Position numbers and translations under genes: made by a program
In this document: piece by piece, positions 25,457 through 40,400 of the stretch
Numbering within the stretch: the first letter of the stretch is position 1
How the letters are laid out: each line of letters starts with the position of its first letter
Notes under the pieces: model-generated
Told to the model about the DNA's origin: nothing
What the model saw: only the letters and a program-made list of their open reading frames with translations
Database searches by the model: none
DNA from: Spongilla lacustris
Lineage: Eukaryota; Porifera; Demospongiae; Spongillida; Spongillidae
Assembly: GCA_949361645.1 (NCBI GenBank)
Contig: OX442415.1
Coordinates: 28,211,216 to 28,275,215, forward strand
Length of the DNA stretch: 64,000 nucleotides
Direction: 5' to 3'

Positions 25457-28400
25457 GTACAGGACTGTACAGTGGGTACAGGCTTGTACAGGGGTAAAGG
25501 CGTGTACATGCAGGGAGGGGTACAGGGTACAAGCCAGGACAGGGGTACATGCAGGCCTGTACTGGGGTGGGTGGGGGGGGGGGGGGGGGGGTTGGGGGTA
25601 CAGGACTGTACAAGGGTACAGGCTTGTACAGGGGTGCTGGCCTGTACAAGGGTAATGGCGTGTACAGGGAGGGGTAGTGGCCTGGACAGGGGTACAGGCT
25701 TGTACTGGGGGGGGGGGGGGGGGGTGTACAGGACTGTACAAGGGTACAGGCTTGTACAGGGGTGCAGGCCTGTACAAGGGTAATGGCTGGTACAGGGAGG
25801 GGTAGCGGCCTGTACAGGGAGGGGTAGTGGCCTGTACAGTGGTACAGGCCTATAAAATTGTACAGGCCTGTACAATTTGGGGTACAACCAATTGTATTGA
25901 TACATAGCAGTTGTTCATTCATGATGAACTCCACATACATATAGGTTTACCCATTGTCCTCTGTTTCATTCCATTTCTCTTGTCTTTTGCTAGGCCATGT
26001 AGTGATCCCCATTGCAGTCTGTCCCATTCTTCTTTGCTTTCATCGTCCCCCTTTAGTTCCTTCACAGAGTGGTCTCTAGTGGGTACACCCTTTCCAACAC
26101 CTGTTCCTTCTGCCCTTTTCTTTGCACAACACGCCCTCTCAATTTGCCCCCATTTCATGCAAACTTTGTTTCTGAACCTGCACTGTTGAGTATCATGCGC
26201 TCCTCCACACCTGTTGCAAGCCCCTAGGCCTGACGGTCTCCCCCTTCTTGGTGGTGCTGCCACTTGATGTACTTCCTGTTTTGTGACACTCTGCAACTGT
26301 TCTGCGCGTCTTTAGTCTCCCTTTCCGCTATTTCCGCTGTCTCCAGCTCCTTGGCAAAAGTGAGGTCTGCCTTTGTGAGGAGTCTCTTCTGTACCCCCTC
26401 GTCCCTCATACCAAAGAACACCCTGTCTCTCAGCGTCTCTGATAACGTCGCACCAAACGCACAGTTCTGCAAACTTGCTGCATACCACATATCACACTTT
26501 CTCCCTCCTTTTGTCCCGTTTGTGGAACCGTACGTTCTGCGATGACTAGAGGTTTAGGCGCTACGTGTGTCGTTAAGGCTGCGACCAGTTGCTCGTACGT
26601 TCGGTCTTTCAATTTCTGGGGTGCTACGAGCGCTCGGAGCAGGCTAAATGTAATACAGGCGAGGAAAGCGTCCTGTTTCTGTTCGGCTTCCACTTTATTT
26701 GTCAGGAAGAAATGTTCTAGCCGCTCGACGTATTAACTCAACCAGTCTTCCGTTGACGCGTCATACTCCCCTGCCATCCTTCTTAGCTATCCCATGCACC
26801 CTCGTCGCCACTGTAGAGTCTCGATACCTCATGATGCACTCGGATAGCTCAGATCCAGCTACAGCTACGTGTAGGCCTACATCTCTTGTCTGAGCAGCCG
26901 GTCGAGGTAAGCAGCCTAACATCATTTCAATACATCGATCTGTCTTGCAGAAAACACAGACTCGAAGCTTTTAGTATTCCATGGCATGTACTAGTACAGT
27001 TAAGTAAGTAGTTACCCCCGGCACGGGGCGGCACCTGGCCCACCACGCCCTCTGCTCAACTCCAGCTTTGCAAAATGCTGGCATGTCCTAGTCTCATTTT
27101 ATTAACTATGGAATATCCTTGATTTTACTAAATATCTATGGCAACACATAGAAACGCCATTTAAAAATGGCGCCTTATTGCACCAAAACTGATTTACTAT
27201 TTTTAAAAATGGTCCCCAAATTCTTCACGACAACATCCACTTTTTTTCGTATATTATATTATTTGGATAGTTATAGAATTGTTTCAGAGGGTGGCAAAAG
27301 TTCTAACCCCCCTCTGTTCATTAGTTATAACTAATGGAATATCTTAATTAGCATGATTTTTTTTCCATTTTCTGTGCAAGTCTATGGAATATCATATTTT
27401 CAGAAATGGTCCCAGAATTTTGGACGATACAAGGTATAAAATTTGAAATTGCCTACATTTAAACATCATTTAGAGTAGTATTAGAGGGTGGCAAAAGTTG
27501 CAGGTCCGTTAGTTAAGTAAATAATAATCAAGTTAGTAAAAACGCCATACATTCTCTATGGAACGTACCGCGGAATGAAATCCAAAAATTTACAAACCGC
27601 AACTTTCGTGTCCGTTGATTTCTCCATATGCTTTCATCCCTCACCCTCATCCTTTACTTCCTCAATCATTGCTTTCTTAAATACTTTGTTCTGCAAGGTA
27701 ATATTTCTTCCCTTGCACACCATAGCTCACAATGGTATTAGCTCCCAATCGGTTAACTCACTTCCCTTTCCCAGTGGTACTAGGTCCTAAAGGGTTAATT
27801 CACTTCCTGTACCCAGCTCCCAATGGTACTAGCTACTAAAGGGTTAACCACTTCCCTCTCTCCAGCTCCCAGTGATACTCTCAAGATTACGGTTACCTCC
27901 ATAAATGGAAGCACCATGCTTATCAGCTGGAAGCCTCTGTCTCCAGTTGAGGCCAGAGGGTTTGTCAGGTACTACCTGGTTACCTGGACACCTGGTGCCA
28001 GAGGGACCACAGGAGGAGGGACAGCCAACCTGACTGCTGACATCACAAACTTCCTCATCACTGGTCTGGACCCAAGGGTGAACTACATGGTATCAGTCCG
28101 TGCTGGAACCAATGCTGGTGTTGGGGCCACCACCACAGGTAAGGTCCACATATGTGTATGTTCACCATCACTGTTTCTGATATGTAGCCACTACTGCTGT
28201 CATGGCAACCACCACCACAGGTAAGTTACAGTTGTATGTATGTTCACTATCACTGTTTCTGATATGTAACCACTACTTCTGTCATAGCAATCCCCAACAA
28301 CCTGTGGCCAGTTGTAACATGCAACATGCAGGTGTTACAAATGAGCTGTAGAATCACCATTTTTTATGTGTGTGTGTGTGGGGGGGGGGGGGTTGACTGT

Positions 28401-31400
28401 TTTATTAAGGCCTACATGTAGTGCCGGCCTTGTTTGGCTTACCCTAATCAAGTCATTGTGTACTTGGAAGCTAGTGAAGTGTAGATCATGCATGATACTG
28501 TGGCATTTCACAATAGTGCACATCAAATATGAGAAAACCCCCAATCAACAACCCCGCAATAGTGAACTATTGTACCAGCTAGTCTGTTGCGTAAACAACA
28601 CAAAGCAGTTCTATGAAGTGTATATAATGCAAAATAACTAGAATTATTAAATAAATTCTTTGTGGACCTCGTGCCTCATTCTTAGAACCAGTAGCAAATA
28701 TAAATCATGTTCTCCAATGTCAGTACATGTGCATGTAGTTCTTCTACAGAAATTTGCATATAGTAATTCCTATAATTTATTTTCAGTAGGTTCAATTGTT
28801 GGAGGTATAATAGGCTTCATTCTTCTGGTACTGACATCAGTGACTTTGCTAGCTGTGTATTGGATGAAGAGGAAGGCTCTTTGTATGTTGACATTGTTTG
28901 TGCTTTTACTGCCGAACTTACAAGTGTACACTTTAGATTGATTGTGGTGGCCCTAGCAGTAAATAAGGGAAGGGCAAGGAATTGGGTGGGTGGGGGGGGA
29001 GTCAAAAGTAGCCACTTTACCAACAGATATGTAACAATGATCCATGGATTATAATCAGTTAATTTGTATTTTGTGTATTTATTTCAAAACACATTGACTT
29101 TACATCTAGGTTCAAAACACACGGTAGAAATCAGTCAAGATAGAAATAAGTCTCATATGGTAAGTTATGTTTACATATAGAACTTACACTAGTTGTATTT
29201 AAATACCAGATTTAACAACCCCCCTCCGCCACTTACGTGCGACCCTAATTTTTTTTAAACGTGCGTATCTCCAAAAACACATCACGCCCCAACGTACCTT
29301 TCTCACAGCTTACGTCGTTTGGGACAATCATTTTTTTCCAATCGCTCGACTCTAAACGTGGATAATCGGTGTTACCGTATACTTCGTAACAACACCCTTC
29401 AAAACAAATACGTACGGTGTCTCTATTGCTTTAATCTGTTGGTTTGACGAGGTAAACACCAATGACTTAATGTCTATAATGTACCGGGCATGAACCCGGG
29501 GGTACATTTGTCTACCGAAAATAAATTTGTTCTCGTTCTGCCAGTTTAGCATCCCTTTTACATTTGACGATGCACACTCGTTTTACAGGTCCTTTGGAGC
29601 TTGGCCCGAAATTTCCAAGCTCTAATCCCTATAAGTATATGGTTAGCGCGTCAAAGCATTCGAAGCTATTCAATTGCGCCATGCCACGCGTGATTACAAA
29701 ATGTTCGTAACAGTGTGGTGGAGGGAAGCAATGATCGCTTCACAGTTGCCTGGTTACCCGCCCAAGGAAATCAATCATACATGATACATGTATGCATGCT
29801 TCATGATATCAATTTAATCAGTTTCATGCAGGTTTTTCGAACAATCCGTACTCTATCCTGGTCATGCAAGAATGTCCGACAAACATGCAAGATTCTTCCA
29901 TGATTTAGCATGATTCTTTGCAAGATGCAATGCATATTTTTTTCCTTCGGGCCATGGCAAAAGGTAGGATCAGATCGTTTGAGTTTGGAGGAAGTGATTT
30001 CCTTTGGTGGTGGATTACTGTTCAAGTTTTAATCCGATCTTCTACAGTAGCAATCAATGTTTGCAGAATACCAGACTGGCACAAGTGATCAACCACAATG
30101 GTCTGCAGTATGTGTCAATGGAGATGAAGCGTTTCCGCAAGACAGTACAGCTTAAAATGGGGAACTGGCTGAAAAACAATGTTCATATCACAAACAATGC
30201 AGATCAACCTGACCAGGTAGTTACACTTATATTGAGTACATGTATGTCCTCTAACTCTTCAGTAGCTTGTCGTGGAATAGGTCTACACTGAGCACAAGAA
30301 CACTGCAATGTATTTCGTGTACTATGTAGGTTCAAATGAGTATGGTCGTACTGCCATCATTAATGTGACTACAATAATACTGTCTTTATTTAATAACAAT
30401 AAATTGAAGTTAGTGCACCAATGACGCAAAACTTTATATCTTAAAAATAAATAAAGACGCATACAACTACGACTATAAGCCTATCAGTTATAGTATAAAT
30501 TACTAAAAGCCATGTCAGCCACCCTTTAAGCAGATTCTGTATTCTCGTACCCAGACCCAAATCTACGTAACGATGATAGTCACAAAGTCATGGAGAGGAT
30601 GCTGACTGAACCAGGACAGCTTGGGAATTTTGCCGTATCATAACTGTACTGAGGCGACAATAGATTTTCAGATTTGGAGAAGCGGAAGTGTATGCCCAGG
30701 TGCATAGCAAATATTTGGAATGTTTGATTAGCAGTACATGATTCTCCAGCCTCCATATGCCTCCACTATGAGAGGGAAACAAATCCAGCCTCCATCAAGG
30801 CAACCCATGGCATTGTTGTCATGTTTCCCCTGCCATCTCAGGTCTGACCCCCGTCCAAAAGCAATTGTTGAGGGGTTGCATAACCTTGATATCAAATGTA
30901 GTTTGGCGTCAAAATGTCAGTGGGGCATGATATGTCTTTGGCTGGACCAATTCCACAATCTTGCTCCAAAAGAGGGGCAAGGCACGTGGGCACGATAGGA
31001 AAAGTCAGCAGTTGTGTGACTTGTGTAATCCCGGGGATCAAGCTGGATAGAACAGTATGGGATGGGAAGGCCCAACAACCATTTTAGGAGAATGTAGATT
31101 TTGTCGAGTTTCTAGACCAAGGGTGGCACAGTGCTTAAACATGCATGAGCCTCTGGGACTGACTCTGCCAACAGTCTAGCTTGAGTCCAGTATGCATGCA
31201 TTGTGTAAAGGACAACTGAAAACAAGCTTTAAAACTTTGTCTGATAGTAAATGCTGCCTGCATGGGTGTTGAAAGGACTGCATCAGTTCTCAAAGCTTCT
31301 TCTTGGGTGACCTGCTGGTTAAACATTGCAATAGCAGCCTGTAGGTGGGTACATTTGGTTGTGGGTGGAAAAGCCCCTGAGAGAGAAATGCTGGCCGAAG

Positions 31401-34400
31401 CAATAAAAGCAGCTGTAGCATGGGAAAATATGGGGCAGGGAGGGGGGGGGGGGGGGGGGGGGGGGGGTGGGCGATCCGAACCCATAATGCAGCAATGCTA
31501 TAGTCGGTACTGTATTCGGCATGGACTGGTAGGCAAGCCCATAGCTTAACTTGTGGAGTTAATAATTCTGACTGTTTTTTTTTAATCGCATACAAGGCCT
31601 AGCTATCACCCTCTTATAAATTCTAGAACCGAGCACCTTCCCAGGTAAAAAGTCTGGCTATGGGCCTGGACTGTTCATATATGTTCTAATGAGCTCTAGT
31701 ATGGTCATACCACCATCACCAATTTAAAATTTCTGTCTTTTAATTAATAACAGGATCCAAGTGACATGCTATGGCACAAAACTTTGAACGCTTATATCAA
31801 AAAAGTGTTAAGCATACAAGTTGGAGTATAAGCCTATCAGGTAGAGTATAAAAGCCACATCAGCCTCCCTTTTAAGCACATAACCAGTAGTGCACCATGT
31901 TAATTGCAAATTGATAGCCAGGTTAAGCATGCTGTACAGACAGTGAAGAAACCCCTAAACTAGGCTGCAGATCCTTGGATTTCTCTCATGGACTATAATC
32001 CTTACCATGGTGCAATCTCAACCCTGCTGAAATGTATATGGTAAGGCATTTGTGGATAAAAGTGCCTATGCATGATATGCAACTTATCTCAAAGTGGTCC
32101 TCATTTTCCAAAAAGGAAATACTGAAAAAAGAGCTGCTACATTTGCAAGCTACATTGGAGGAAAAGGAGGAGGTGTGGGTCACAATAGGAGGCAAGAAGG
32201 CCAAAGAACAAATGAGACGTCAGGCCAACACCCCAAGATTCTACTGTGAGGATGTGGAACCGCTCACATTTAACAGCAATATACTGAGGGAACAGGAAAG
32301 ACATAATCAAGATGATGATGGGACTGCACTCTGCAGGAGAGATTTCTAAATACAGATTACAACCTGAGACTATTAAGACTGAAAATGAGCCCAAGGAGCC
32401 CTATCCTAGCTAGGTCTCAAACTTTAAAAACCACCAAACTGTCATTGAGGAAAGGGAGATGTGGCATAATAATATTGTGCATGTACAGGTGTCTGAGAGA
32501 TTATTAGAGTACGTGCACAATGAATCATTGGCCATACTCCAAACACTTTAATGTGAGCTTCTTTTATACTACCACTCCCTGGATAACATAAAACATGTAT
32601 ACTTGACTGGTGACAATACCACACTGATATGTATATCTGCATGGGCAGTAATTTATCTTGGCAATCATGATCCCATTACATTAGTTGTAATTAATATTAT
32701 CCTTAGGTTGGGGTTCTTGATGAATTTGCTGTGGCAATGGACAATGAGGAGTAAGTTGTACAAATGTATATTACATTAAACTAAAACTGCAAATGGCCAC
32801 TTGATAGAGTGCATTTAAGTATCAAGTGTAATGATAAATAACAAAATGTGTCAACTGTATCCAGGTTCTTATCATTGGTTGGTTTTTTTCTTGATCCTGA
32901 AATTACAAACTTAGGCTCACTAGGTTGCTAGCTGACCCCACTTAATCATAGATTGACTGAAACGGGAGTGACTTAAGTCAGTGACTTAAGTCACTACCCT
33001 GGGATACGGTGAAATGAGATTTATACCCAGCTATTCAAACAAATTCTTTACATGTGGTTGATTGTTAATACAGATAACAGCAGGTTCACATAAATGAATT
33101 TCATTTAGGCTACACATGATCACTTTGTATGTGTACAAAGGCATGGTAAATCACTGATTATATATGTGCTTTACTATACAGGCACTTCCTTACTTAGACT
33201 TCAGCCCACATAAGGCAACAATGTTGTCATTTGCCATTTCAGAGCACACAGTACAATAGTTCTTGCACAGGCTTTTGCATACACTGCAAGCACTACTAGC
33301 ATTGGTAACTACACAAGTAGCAGAGTTTTTGTCATACAATGGATGCAGGCACAATGGGGCAATGTTGTGTGGAAATGTTGCATGTTAATCCTGTTGCTGC
33401 ATGAGCGTGCATGAGTATAGGTTTACGTTTATTGGTACTTGCATGTATATAAGTAAAGCTACAGCAACTGCTTCTGTGCCCGGGTGAAACCATTGAACAG
33501 AGAGTACGCGTCGTCCAAAATATGATACCTATTTGCAGCTCTCATGATCAAACCAATAAGTATTCAGTAGCCTTAGGGCATCCTACAGGCAATCGGTATT
33601 GAAATCACATCTGGCAGCATGCATTTGTAATGGAAAGACAATTTCCAGTAGTCCTGTGTACCTCTTCTACATCATTACCCCACAAAATGTGTGTATCAAA
33701 CTGAGGTGAGGATCTCCAGCCTTCAACAATGCCATCTACTGCCTTCCATTGTACGCCATGACAAGATAAACTACTGCCATCACCGACGTCATCGCTTTCT
33801 TGCTCATGTGGTTCTTCAATCGCCGGGTTTGGGGAACTAATTGCTATAGAAATGGCTGTGGGAATGGATGCTTCAGCATTGCCGCCTGCTGCAGTGCTGT
33901 GCCGCCTAATGCTGCGTGCGGAAAACGCCTTCAAAGTAGCGCCTTCATAAAAATAAATGATGCATTTTACACTACGCCCTTTACCGTTAATTCTCTGTAC
34001 ACCCCCAAGGAATTTTGTTTCGTTAAAAAGCCTTCCGTACCTCTGCTTTGCATGTTTGTTGCCTAATATCTTAGCTCCGTTGCATGTAACACGATCGCCA
34101 ACAAGGAAAGGCATCGCGGTTTGAACACAAAAAAGGGGCGTATTTTGTAATGTTTGCCGCCAAACAGCGATACAAGCTGCCCTATTTGCTACGCTCCTCT
34201 GGCTTAAAATACAACCATTTTAGAACAGTTTAAAGCTGCATGCCACACAGTACGTGCACAATTAAAAAAAAAAACGACTGGCGTCACCAATTCGAGTGTT
34301 TTATCGTTTCAAAAGTTCAGTGACTTAAGTCACTAATGAATGACTTAAAAGTCACGATCCGTCAATCTATGATTAATGCCATAGTCAATTGACACCATAC

Positions 34401-37400
34401 CCGTAGCTTCAGTTGACCTCCCCTACTCAAATGCATGTGTTCTCAGATACAATATATCAGATACATGTATACTCTCTTTCAAATGTTAAATGACATACAT
34501 TCATCTGATACATATTGTAGACTTGAACAGACGAAAAATCATACTCGTGAAATCACAGTTTCCTATATGGAATGTATATTAATTTGCTCAAGTCACACTA
34601 TTAGATCATGCTGCCACCATTCTTTAGAATTGGATAATTGCTTTCCAATGTTGGTTAAGTGATTTTATTGCTCAGTTGAGCAGTTATCTAAATGGAGCTT
34701 CCTTCAAGTTATATTTTTGTAAGTTATGAAGTATTAGATGCAGTTGTCATCCAATTGTGTAACATCAAATAATGTGAGAGATTGCACATTAGTTTTTTTT
34801 TCAGAACTAGACTTACAACTTGATCCCCTGAAGGTAAAGGAGCTAATTGACAGCAAATCGTACATGTATATAAAGATGATAATTTACCATAAACAGGTTT
34901 TCATTGTAGCTAATTAACTTCTTGTATTTGACATCAGCTGTATAGCAGGAATTTTAGCTGCACTCTCTCTCGAAATCAAAAGCAGCATGGACATGCGCTT
35001 CAATCTGGGTTGTATGTAATTGGCAAATGACAATGCCAAAGTATATAACTCTAAGTACAAAGGTTTCTGCTCCCATCAAGTTTTTATTTTATTTATTCCA
35101 TGGTCAGAAACACTGTTGGCAACAAAGACACAGCAGATCATACCATCAAATTTAGTAAGTCACATATTCTTGTCCACCCCTGAAACATGTAAATCATTTC
35201 ATTATTCAGATAAATGTGAAGCCTATCATGTAGAGAAGAGTATTGCACCAATTAAGTTGAATCACAACAACACAAGGCTTTACAAGAAGATTTTTCAAGA
35301 TATTCTTATTATGTTTGAACAAATGAAGTTGGAACCCAAACCAATAGGGGAAGGTATATTATAATTCAACATGAAGCGTTATTGGACATTATTATTTATG
35401 CGTGCAGTAGCAAGGAGTAACTTGCTTGCATTTATTAATGTACGAACGTGCAGCGGGAACCTAGCGGGAACCGATGACTATGTTCCCACCCGGGAACCAC
35501 TTTTCTTGCAGTACTATATCATTGTTTGCAAGGTTGTAACTCGTGGGTGATGTAAGCTTACACAGGTACCAATGCTGTTTCTTGCCTATAACGCTAAACT
35601 CTGTACGTTGGCAATTGCAAGGTGCTTTAGCACTACTATTTCCGGGAACCACGCGGGAACCAATAATCATATCATAATTTTGTTTATAGTGGATCATTCA
35701 TTGTTTAATGACACATGGATGAGGTTTGTTATTTCAAATCAATATGTTAGTATACACTTATTTGATTGATTTCATCATGTAAAGTGAAGTACTCCATTGT
35801 TACCTCAATAAGACATTATATCTTTGGCCATGAACTAACACTTGAAATGCAATACATTTACAATATACGCTTTGTTGAATGAAACATTCATAAGCAAAAT
35901 TTACTTTGCAATTGCATACGGAAATTTTAAAAAAATCTGCCTATTATCTCCTACTATATTGTATAATGGGATGTAGCTCGATTTTTAAACTACATCATTG
36001 CAGGAGCGTTTGGAGTTGTCTATAAAGCAGTTTGTACCAGGCCAGGTCATGACGTAATAGTAGTTGCTGTGAAAACAGTTAAAGGTAAAAGGAATGAGTA
36101 CTATAGCTTAGTGCATGATATGACTACAAAACTTTTCTACTTAATCTAATGAAAAATTATTCCATTAGACCTATATTCAGAAGCTGATATCAAACACTTC
36201 TTTGAGGAATGCTCAAGAATGAAATCCTTCAATCATCCTAACATTGTGGGACTGTTGGGAATGTGTCTGGACTCTCCTGATGAAGTACCACTTATGGTAC
36301 TTCCATTTATGGAGAAGGGTAATCTGAAGAGATATCTTCAAGAATGCAGGGGATTTTCACCTAGAGTGGATATTTACCCTATGGTGAGCCATGCCAAATC
36401 TTGTATATGACAAATTTATACACTTTGCACAATTGGAAACTTACCAAATTTAGTTGTGTATACATGTACATAGCTTAACGCACAGCAGATCTTTTGCTTA
36501 GACAGTAGAAAACATCCCATGTGCATAGAGAATCATGCTAGGTATGAATTTAAACAGGTATTATTTATTTGTGCACCTTCACTGAATGTGACAATTACTT
36601 CTTCATATCTAAAATATTATACGTCATTATGGTAATGGTGGGTTCAATTCTGTATATCCTTCTTACACTCTGTACATGTATATAAAGGCATTGCAAGAGA
36701 TGTAACAGTAACAATTCACTGCTACACATAACCATATCTGGTTAATCAGTGTGATAGTATGGCCTTCTCTCTCCCTCATATAGGGCTTGTCTCTTGGCAT
36801 CCTTCTTCGTATGTGTGTTGACATTGCAAGAGGAATACAATACCTGGCACATGAAAAGTTTGTGCATAGAGACCTTGCTGCTAGAAACTGCTTGTAAGTA
36901 CAATGTATATACGCGTATGTGCATAGATACAGCAATATATTATATTATAAAGCAGCTCGAGATCGTTGCATCAGAGTGCATTTTACCATCATGATTATGA
37001 TCCCAGGCCTTGATCATGACTAGAAACGAACTAGACCTGCAGATATCCTAGTCAATAATTGGAGCATTAATGGCAAAAACGCTGAATTTGATCTTCACTA
37101 GAACCTGAAATTGTTTATGATTGAAGCAGGACATACAACAGATTCAGCTGCATTTGCCACAGAACAGTGCAGCTACATGAAAACTGGAGTACTTGTGATG
37201 AAGTATTATACCCCTTGTAGAATGATCCTTCGTGGCCTTGGGGAAAAACTATAGCCTCAAATATAAAGCGTCCAGCCTTTCAGTAAAGGCTAAATCCACC
37301 ATATTCATCACTCTTGACATCATTTACATCAGACTGATCTTTTCTCTTGCCCATTCGAATGCCAGAGCATTTCTTGCAAGAGCAGGCCCCAGTGCAAATT

Positions 37401-40400
37401 ATGTGAACTAGGTCCAGATTATGGGTACCACCTTGAATCTAAAAAGACGGTTCTGGTTGTTAGAGCCACAGAGGAGGCTGAAGCTAAGGCACTATTTGGA
37501 GAACTTGGAGTAAAAATAGTTCGTGGACATCATTTCTTGGGAGGGTTCATTGGGGGGGGGGGGGGGGGGGGGGGGGGAAGAGGTTGTGCATGCTTTTGTT
37601 TTAGAGAAGGTTAAAACTTGGACATCTGGAGTGGGCGTATTGGCTGAGGAAACCGAATTATACCCCCAGGCTGCATTTGCAGCTCTTTCCAAATCACTGC
37701 AATTCCAATGGTCTTACCTGCAAAGAGTGGTACTAAATTGTGAATCCTGCTTTGAAAACCTGTGCAATGCATTGAACGACATCTTTTGGCCAGCTTTATT
37801 CCCGGGAACTGGAAGTGACTCTGAAAAGAAACAGTTTTCACTTCCAGCCCGTCATGGAGGACTGGGAATTCGAGATCCTCTATCAACAGCTGTATCTTCC
37901 TTTGCAAGTTCAAGAAAATGTACAGCTCATATAGTTGATGCAATCAAGTGTAATTCATTCTTCTCAGTATTTCATCACATAGACCATCTTTCGAAGCTAC
38001 ACCAGGAATTAAATCACGACATTGAAATCCAATACCAGAACCTTCTGAATTCAGTTCTGAAAACCTTTGACAACAACAAGATGGAAAGATCTCAGCATGG
38101 TTGACAGTGATAGCAATGGCATACCATCATTTTGATCTATCTGCCACTGAATTTCAGGACTCACTGGCACTGTGATATCATCGACCATTACTACGATTGC
38201 CAGCTCTGTGTGATGGTTGTGGAGGTCAGTTCAGCACTGGGACATGCCCTTGATTGTAGAAAGGGAGGTTTAGTCATCCAAAGACATAATGAGATTAGGG
38301 ATGCCCTTGGTGACTTGGCTTCAATTGCATACAAAGATGTTGTGAGAGAACCTGTTGTAAGAGAACCCAACGACCGTGAAAAGATTCCTGATTTTGTTGC
38401 TGATCTTTCTATTCGTGGTGTATGGCAGCCTCAAGCTACTACCTTTTTTTATGTTCAAGTAGTGGATTCAGATGCTAATTCTTACTTGCATCGTGATGTG
38501 GGTGCAGTTCTTTCCTCGATTGAACACACTAAGAAACAAAAATACTCACAAGCTGCTGAAGCAATCTATGCATCTTTTACACCATTTTTTGTGACAGCTG
38601 ATGGGGCACTGGGTCTTGAGGCAAAGACATTTATATGTCATGGGGCTGAAAAAATAGCTGAAATCTTACAGTGAAGTGCTGGGCTATGTGCGTGCAAGAA
38701 TGCTTTTTGCTGTCCTTCATGCTACAAATCTGTGTATTCGTGGCAGTAGAGTGAAATAGAGGAGAAGGATGGAGATTGAAGATGGAGCTGGGCTTTCATA
38801 CCTGCCAGAATGAATTTCAGCATCGCTTCTCATGTTTCTTTTGTATTTATTATATATTTAGTAGCTTCTGTAGTTGTTTGTGTGTGTTTTGTGTGTTATT
38901 ATTATTTTTATTATATATATATAATTATATTTATTTTGTAATAAATATTTTAATTATACAGATACATCAGGATAAATGAACAAACAACAACATCATACTT
39001 ATCCTAACACTCACTCACTCTCTCACTCACACAATATACATATTTATACAAAAAACTCTTCCTCCTGACTGCCCATCTTCATTGTTCCCAACACAGAAGC
39101 TGCATTGCCACGTTGGACGGCAACTGAGAGTCTCTGAGTGAGATATGCAAAAGAGTTGGCTTCTCCAGACACCTGCCTCAACCGATGCCCCAAACCTTTC
39201 GTCTTTGGTCCAAAAACTCCACTTGTTTCTATTGCCACTGGAGTGAAAAAGTAGCATGAGTCAAGGTGTTTATACTTTTGCATCTTCTTTTCTTCTGCCT
39301 GTTGAGCAACTGCTCCAACTTGCTTTGCAGCAATTGTGGAGTAAGAAGGTGCAAAAGTATCCGGACATGTTGCATCCCACACCAGAAGTTGGCCACACTT
39401 CCAAGGGACAATTGAGACACCATCAGGTCGCTTCCCATTTGAACGATACAGGCCTGAAGGCTCCAGATGTGATGGAACATGTGCTGCAACCAAAGCTCTG
39501 TATATGATGTCATTGACAGCTGAATGGCGGTGGTGGCGTCCTGCACTCTTTCTGCAGCTTAAGCCATGTGTGGCAAACTGAGACACCTCTGCCCCACAGT
39601 GTTGGCAGGTATGGCTTTGACATAGAGGTAGTCCCAGACGGAGACCCATAGATATTCTCATTGTAGCATCATCCATACGTAGTCCCAGTGATGTAACCGG
39701 CAGGGCATTTAACCATGCACCGGACTCCTTACAAGATGCAGCTAGGAAACGAGCCCGGTGCATTGGATCAGATGAGTCTGTAAATAGTGTATCTGCAATA
39801 GAAGATACTCTGAGTGAGTCCCATGTTTTCTGATGATGGGCAGCAGCATCAGTGGGGGGTTGCTCTTGGCACCCTTGGGACCATGAAGCAAGAGCCTCAT
39901 CCACATAGCTGAGCTGAGGTGGTTGCATATTTGCTGGTAGAATTAGGTGAGCAAGTCCGGAGGAGGCAGCAGCTGAAGCCAAGAAGGCAGAAGGTGCAAG
40001 CTGCACAGCGCTCCGAATGCCAAGCCCACCATGACACACAGGCAAAGTGGATTGTATCCAAGAAGGGTCACTTTCAGCCAGTTGGATATTAAAAGAGCTA
40101 CAGACCGTTGCTCTGAGTTCATCATCATAGATCTTTAAACTGGATGAGAGAAAGCAAGGTGATGTTCTGAGAAGGTGCAGAAGTTTAGGGATGGCCAAAG
40201 AGTGACGCAATAGGAGATAGGCATCATGACTGGTTAAGTAATGGAGTCTCTCACGAAGGCACTTCAGCATGGTAGTCTTGGCATCAATGGCAACTGTGAT
40301 GGAACCAATATCTCCAATTGGTGAACCCAACAGTGTGGCATCAGCTGGATTAACCACACGTATCCCAGATAAAGCAGACTGTACAGTGGCAACGAGATCA

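Noticed and set aside
25121..25940. Long proline/cysteine-rich ORFs (up to 234 codons) on the minus strand
   Set aside because: They are translations of the GTACAGG minisatellite and poly-G tracts, present in several frames at once.
31135..31595. Proline-rich protein start at 31.4-31.6 kb
   Set aside because: The prolines come from the 26-nt poly-C on the minus strand; only the downstream retroelement fragment is meaningful.
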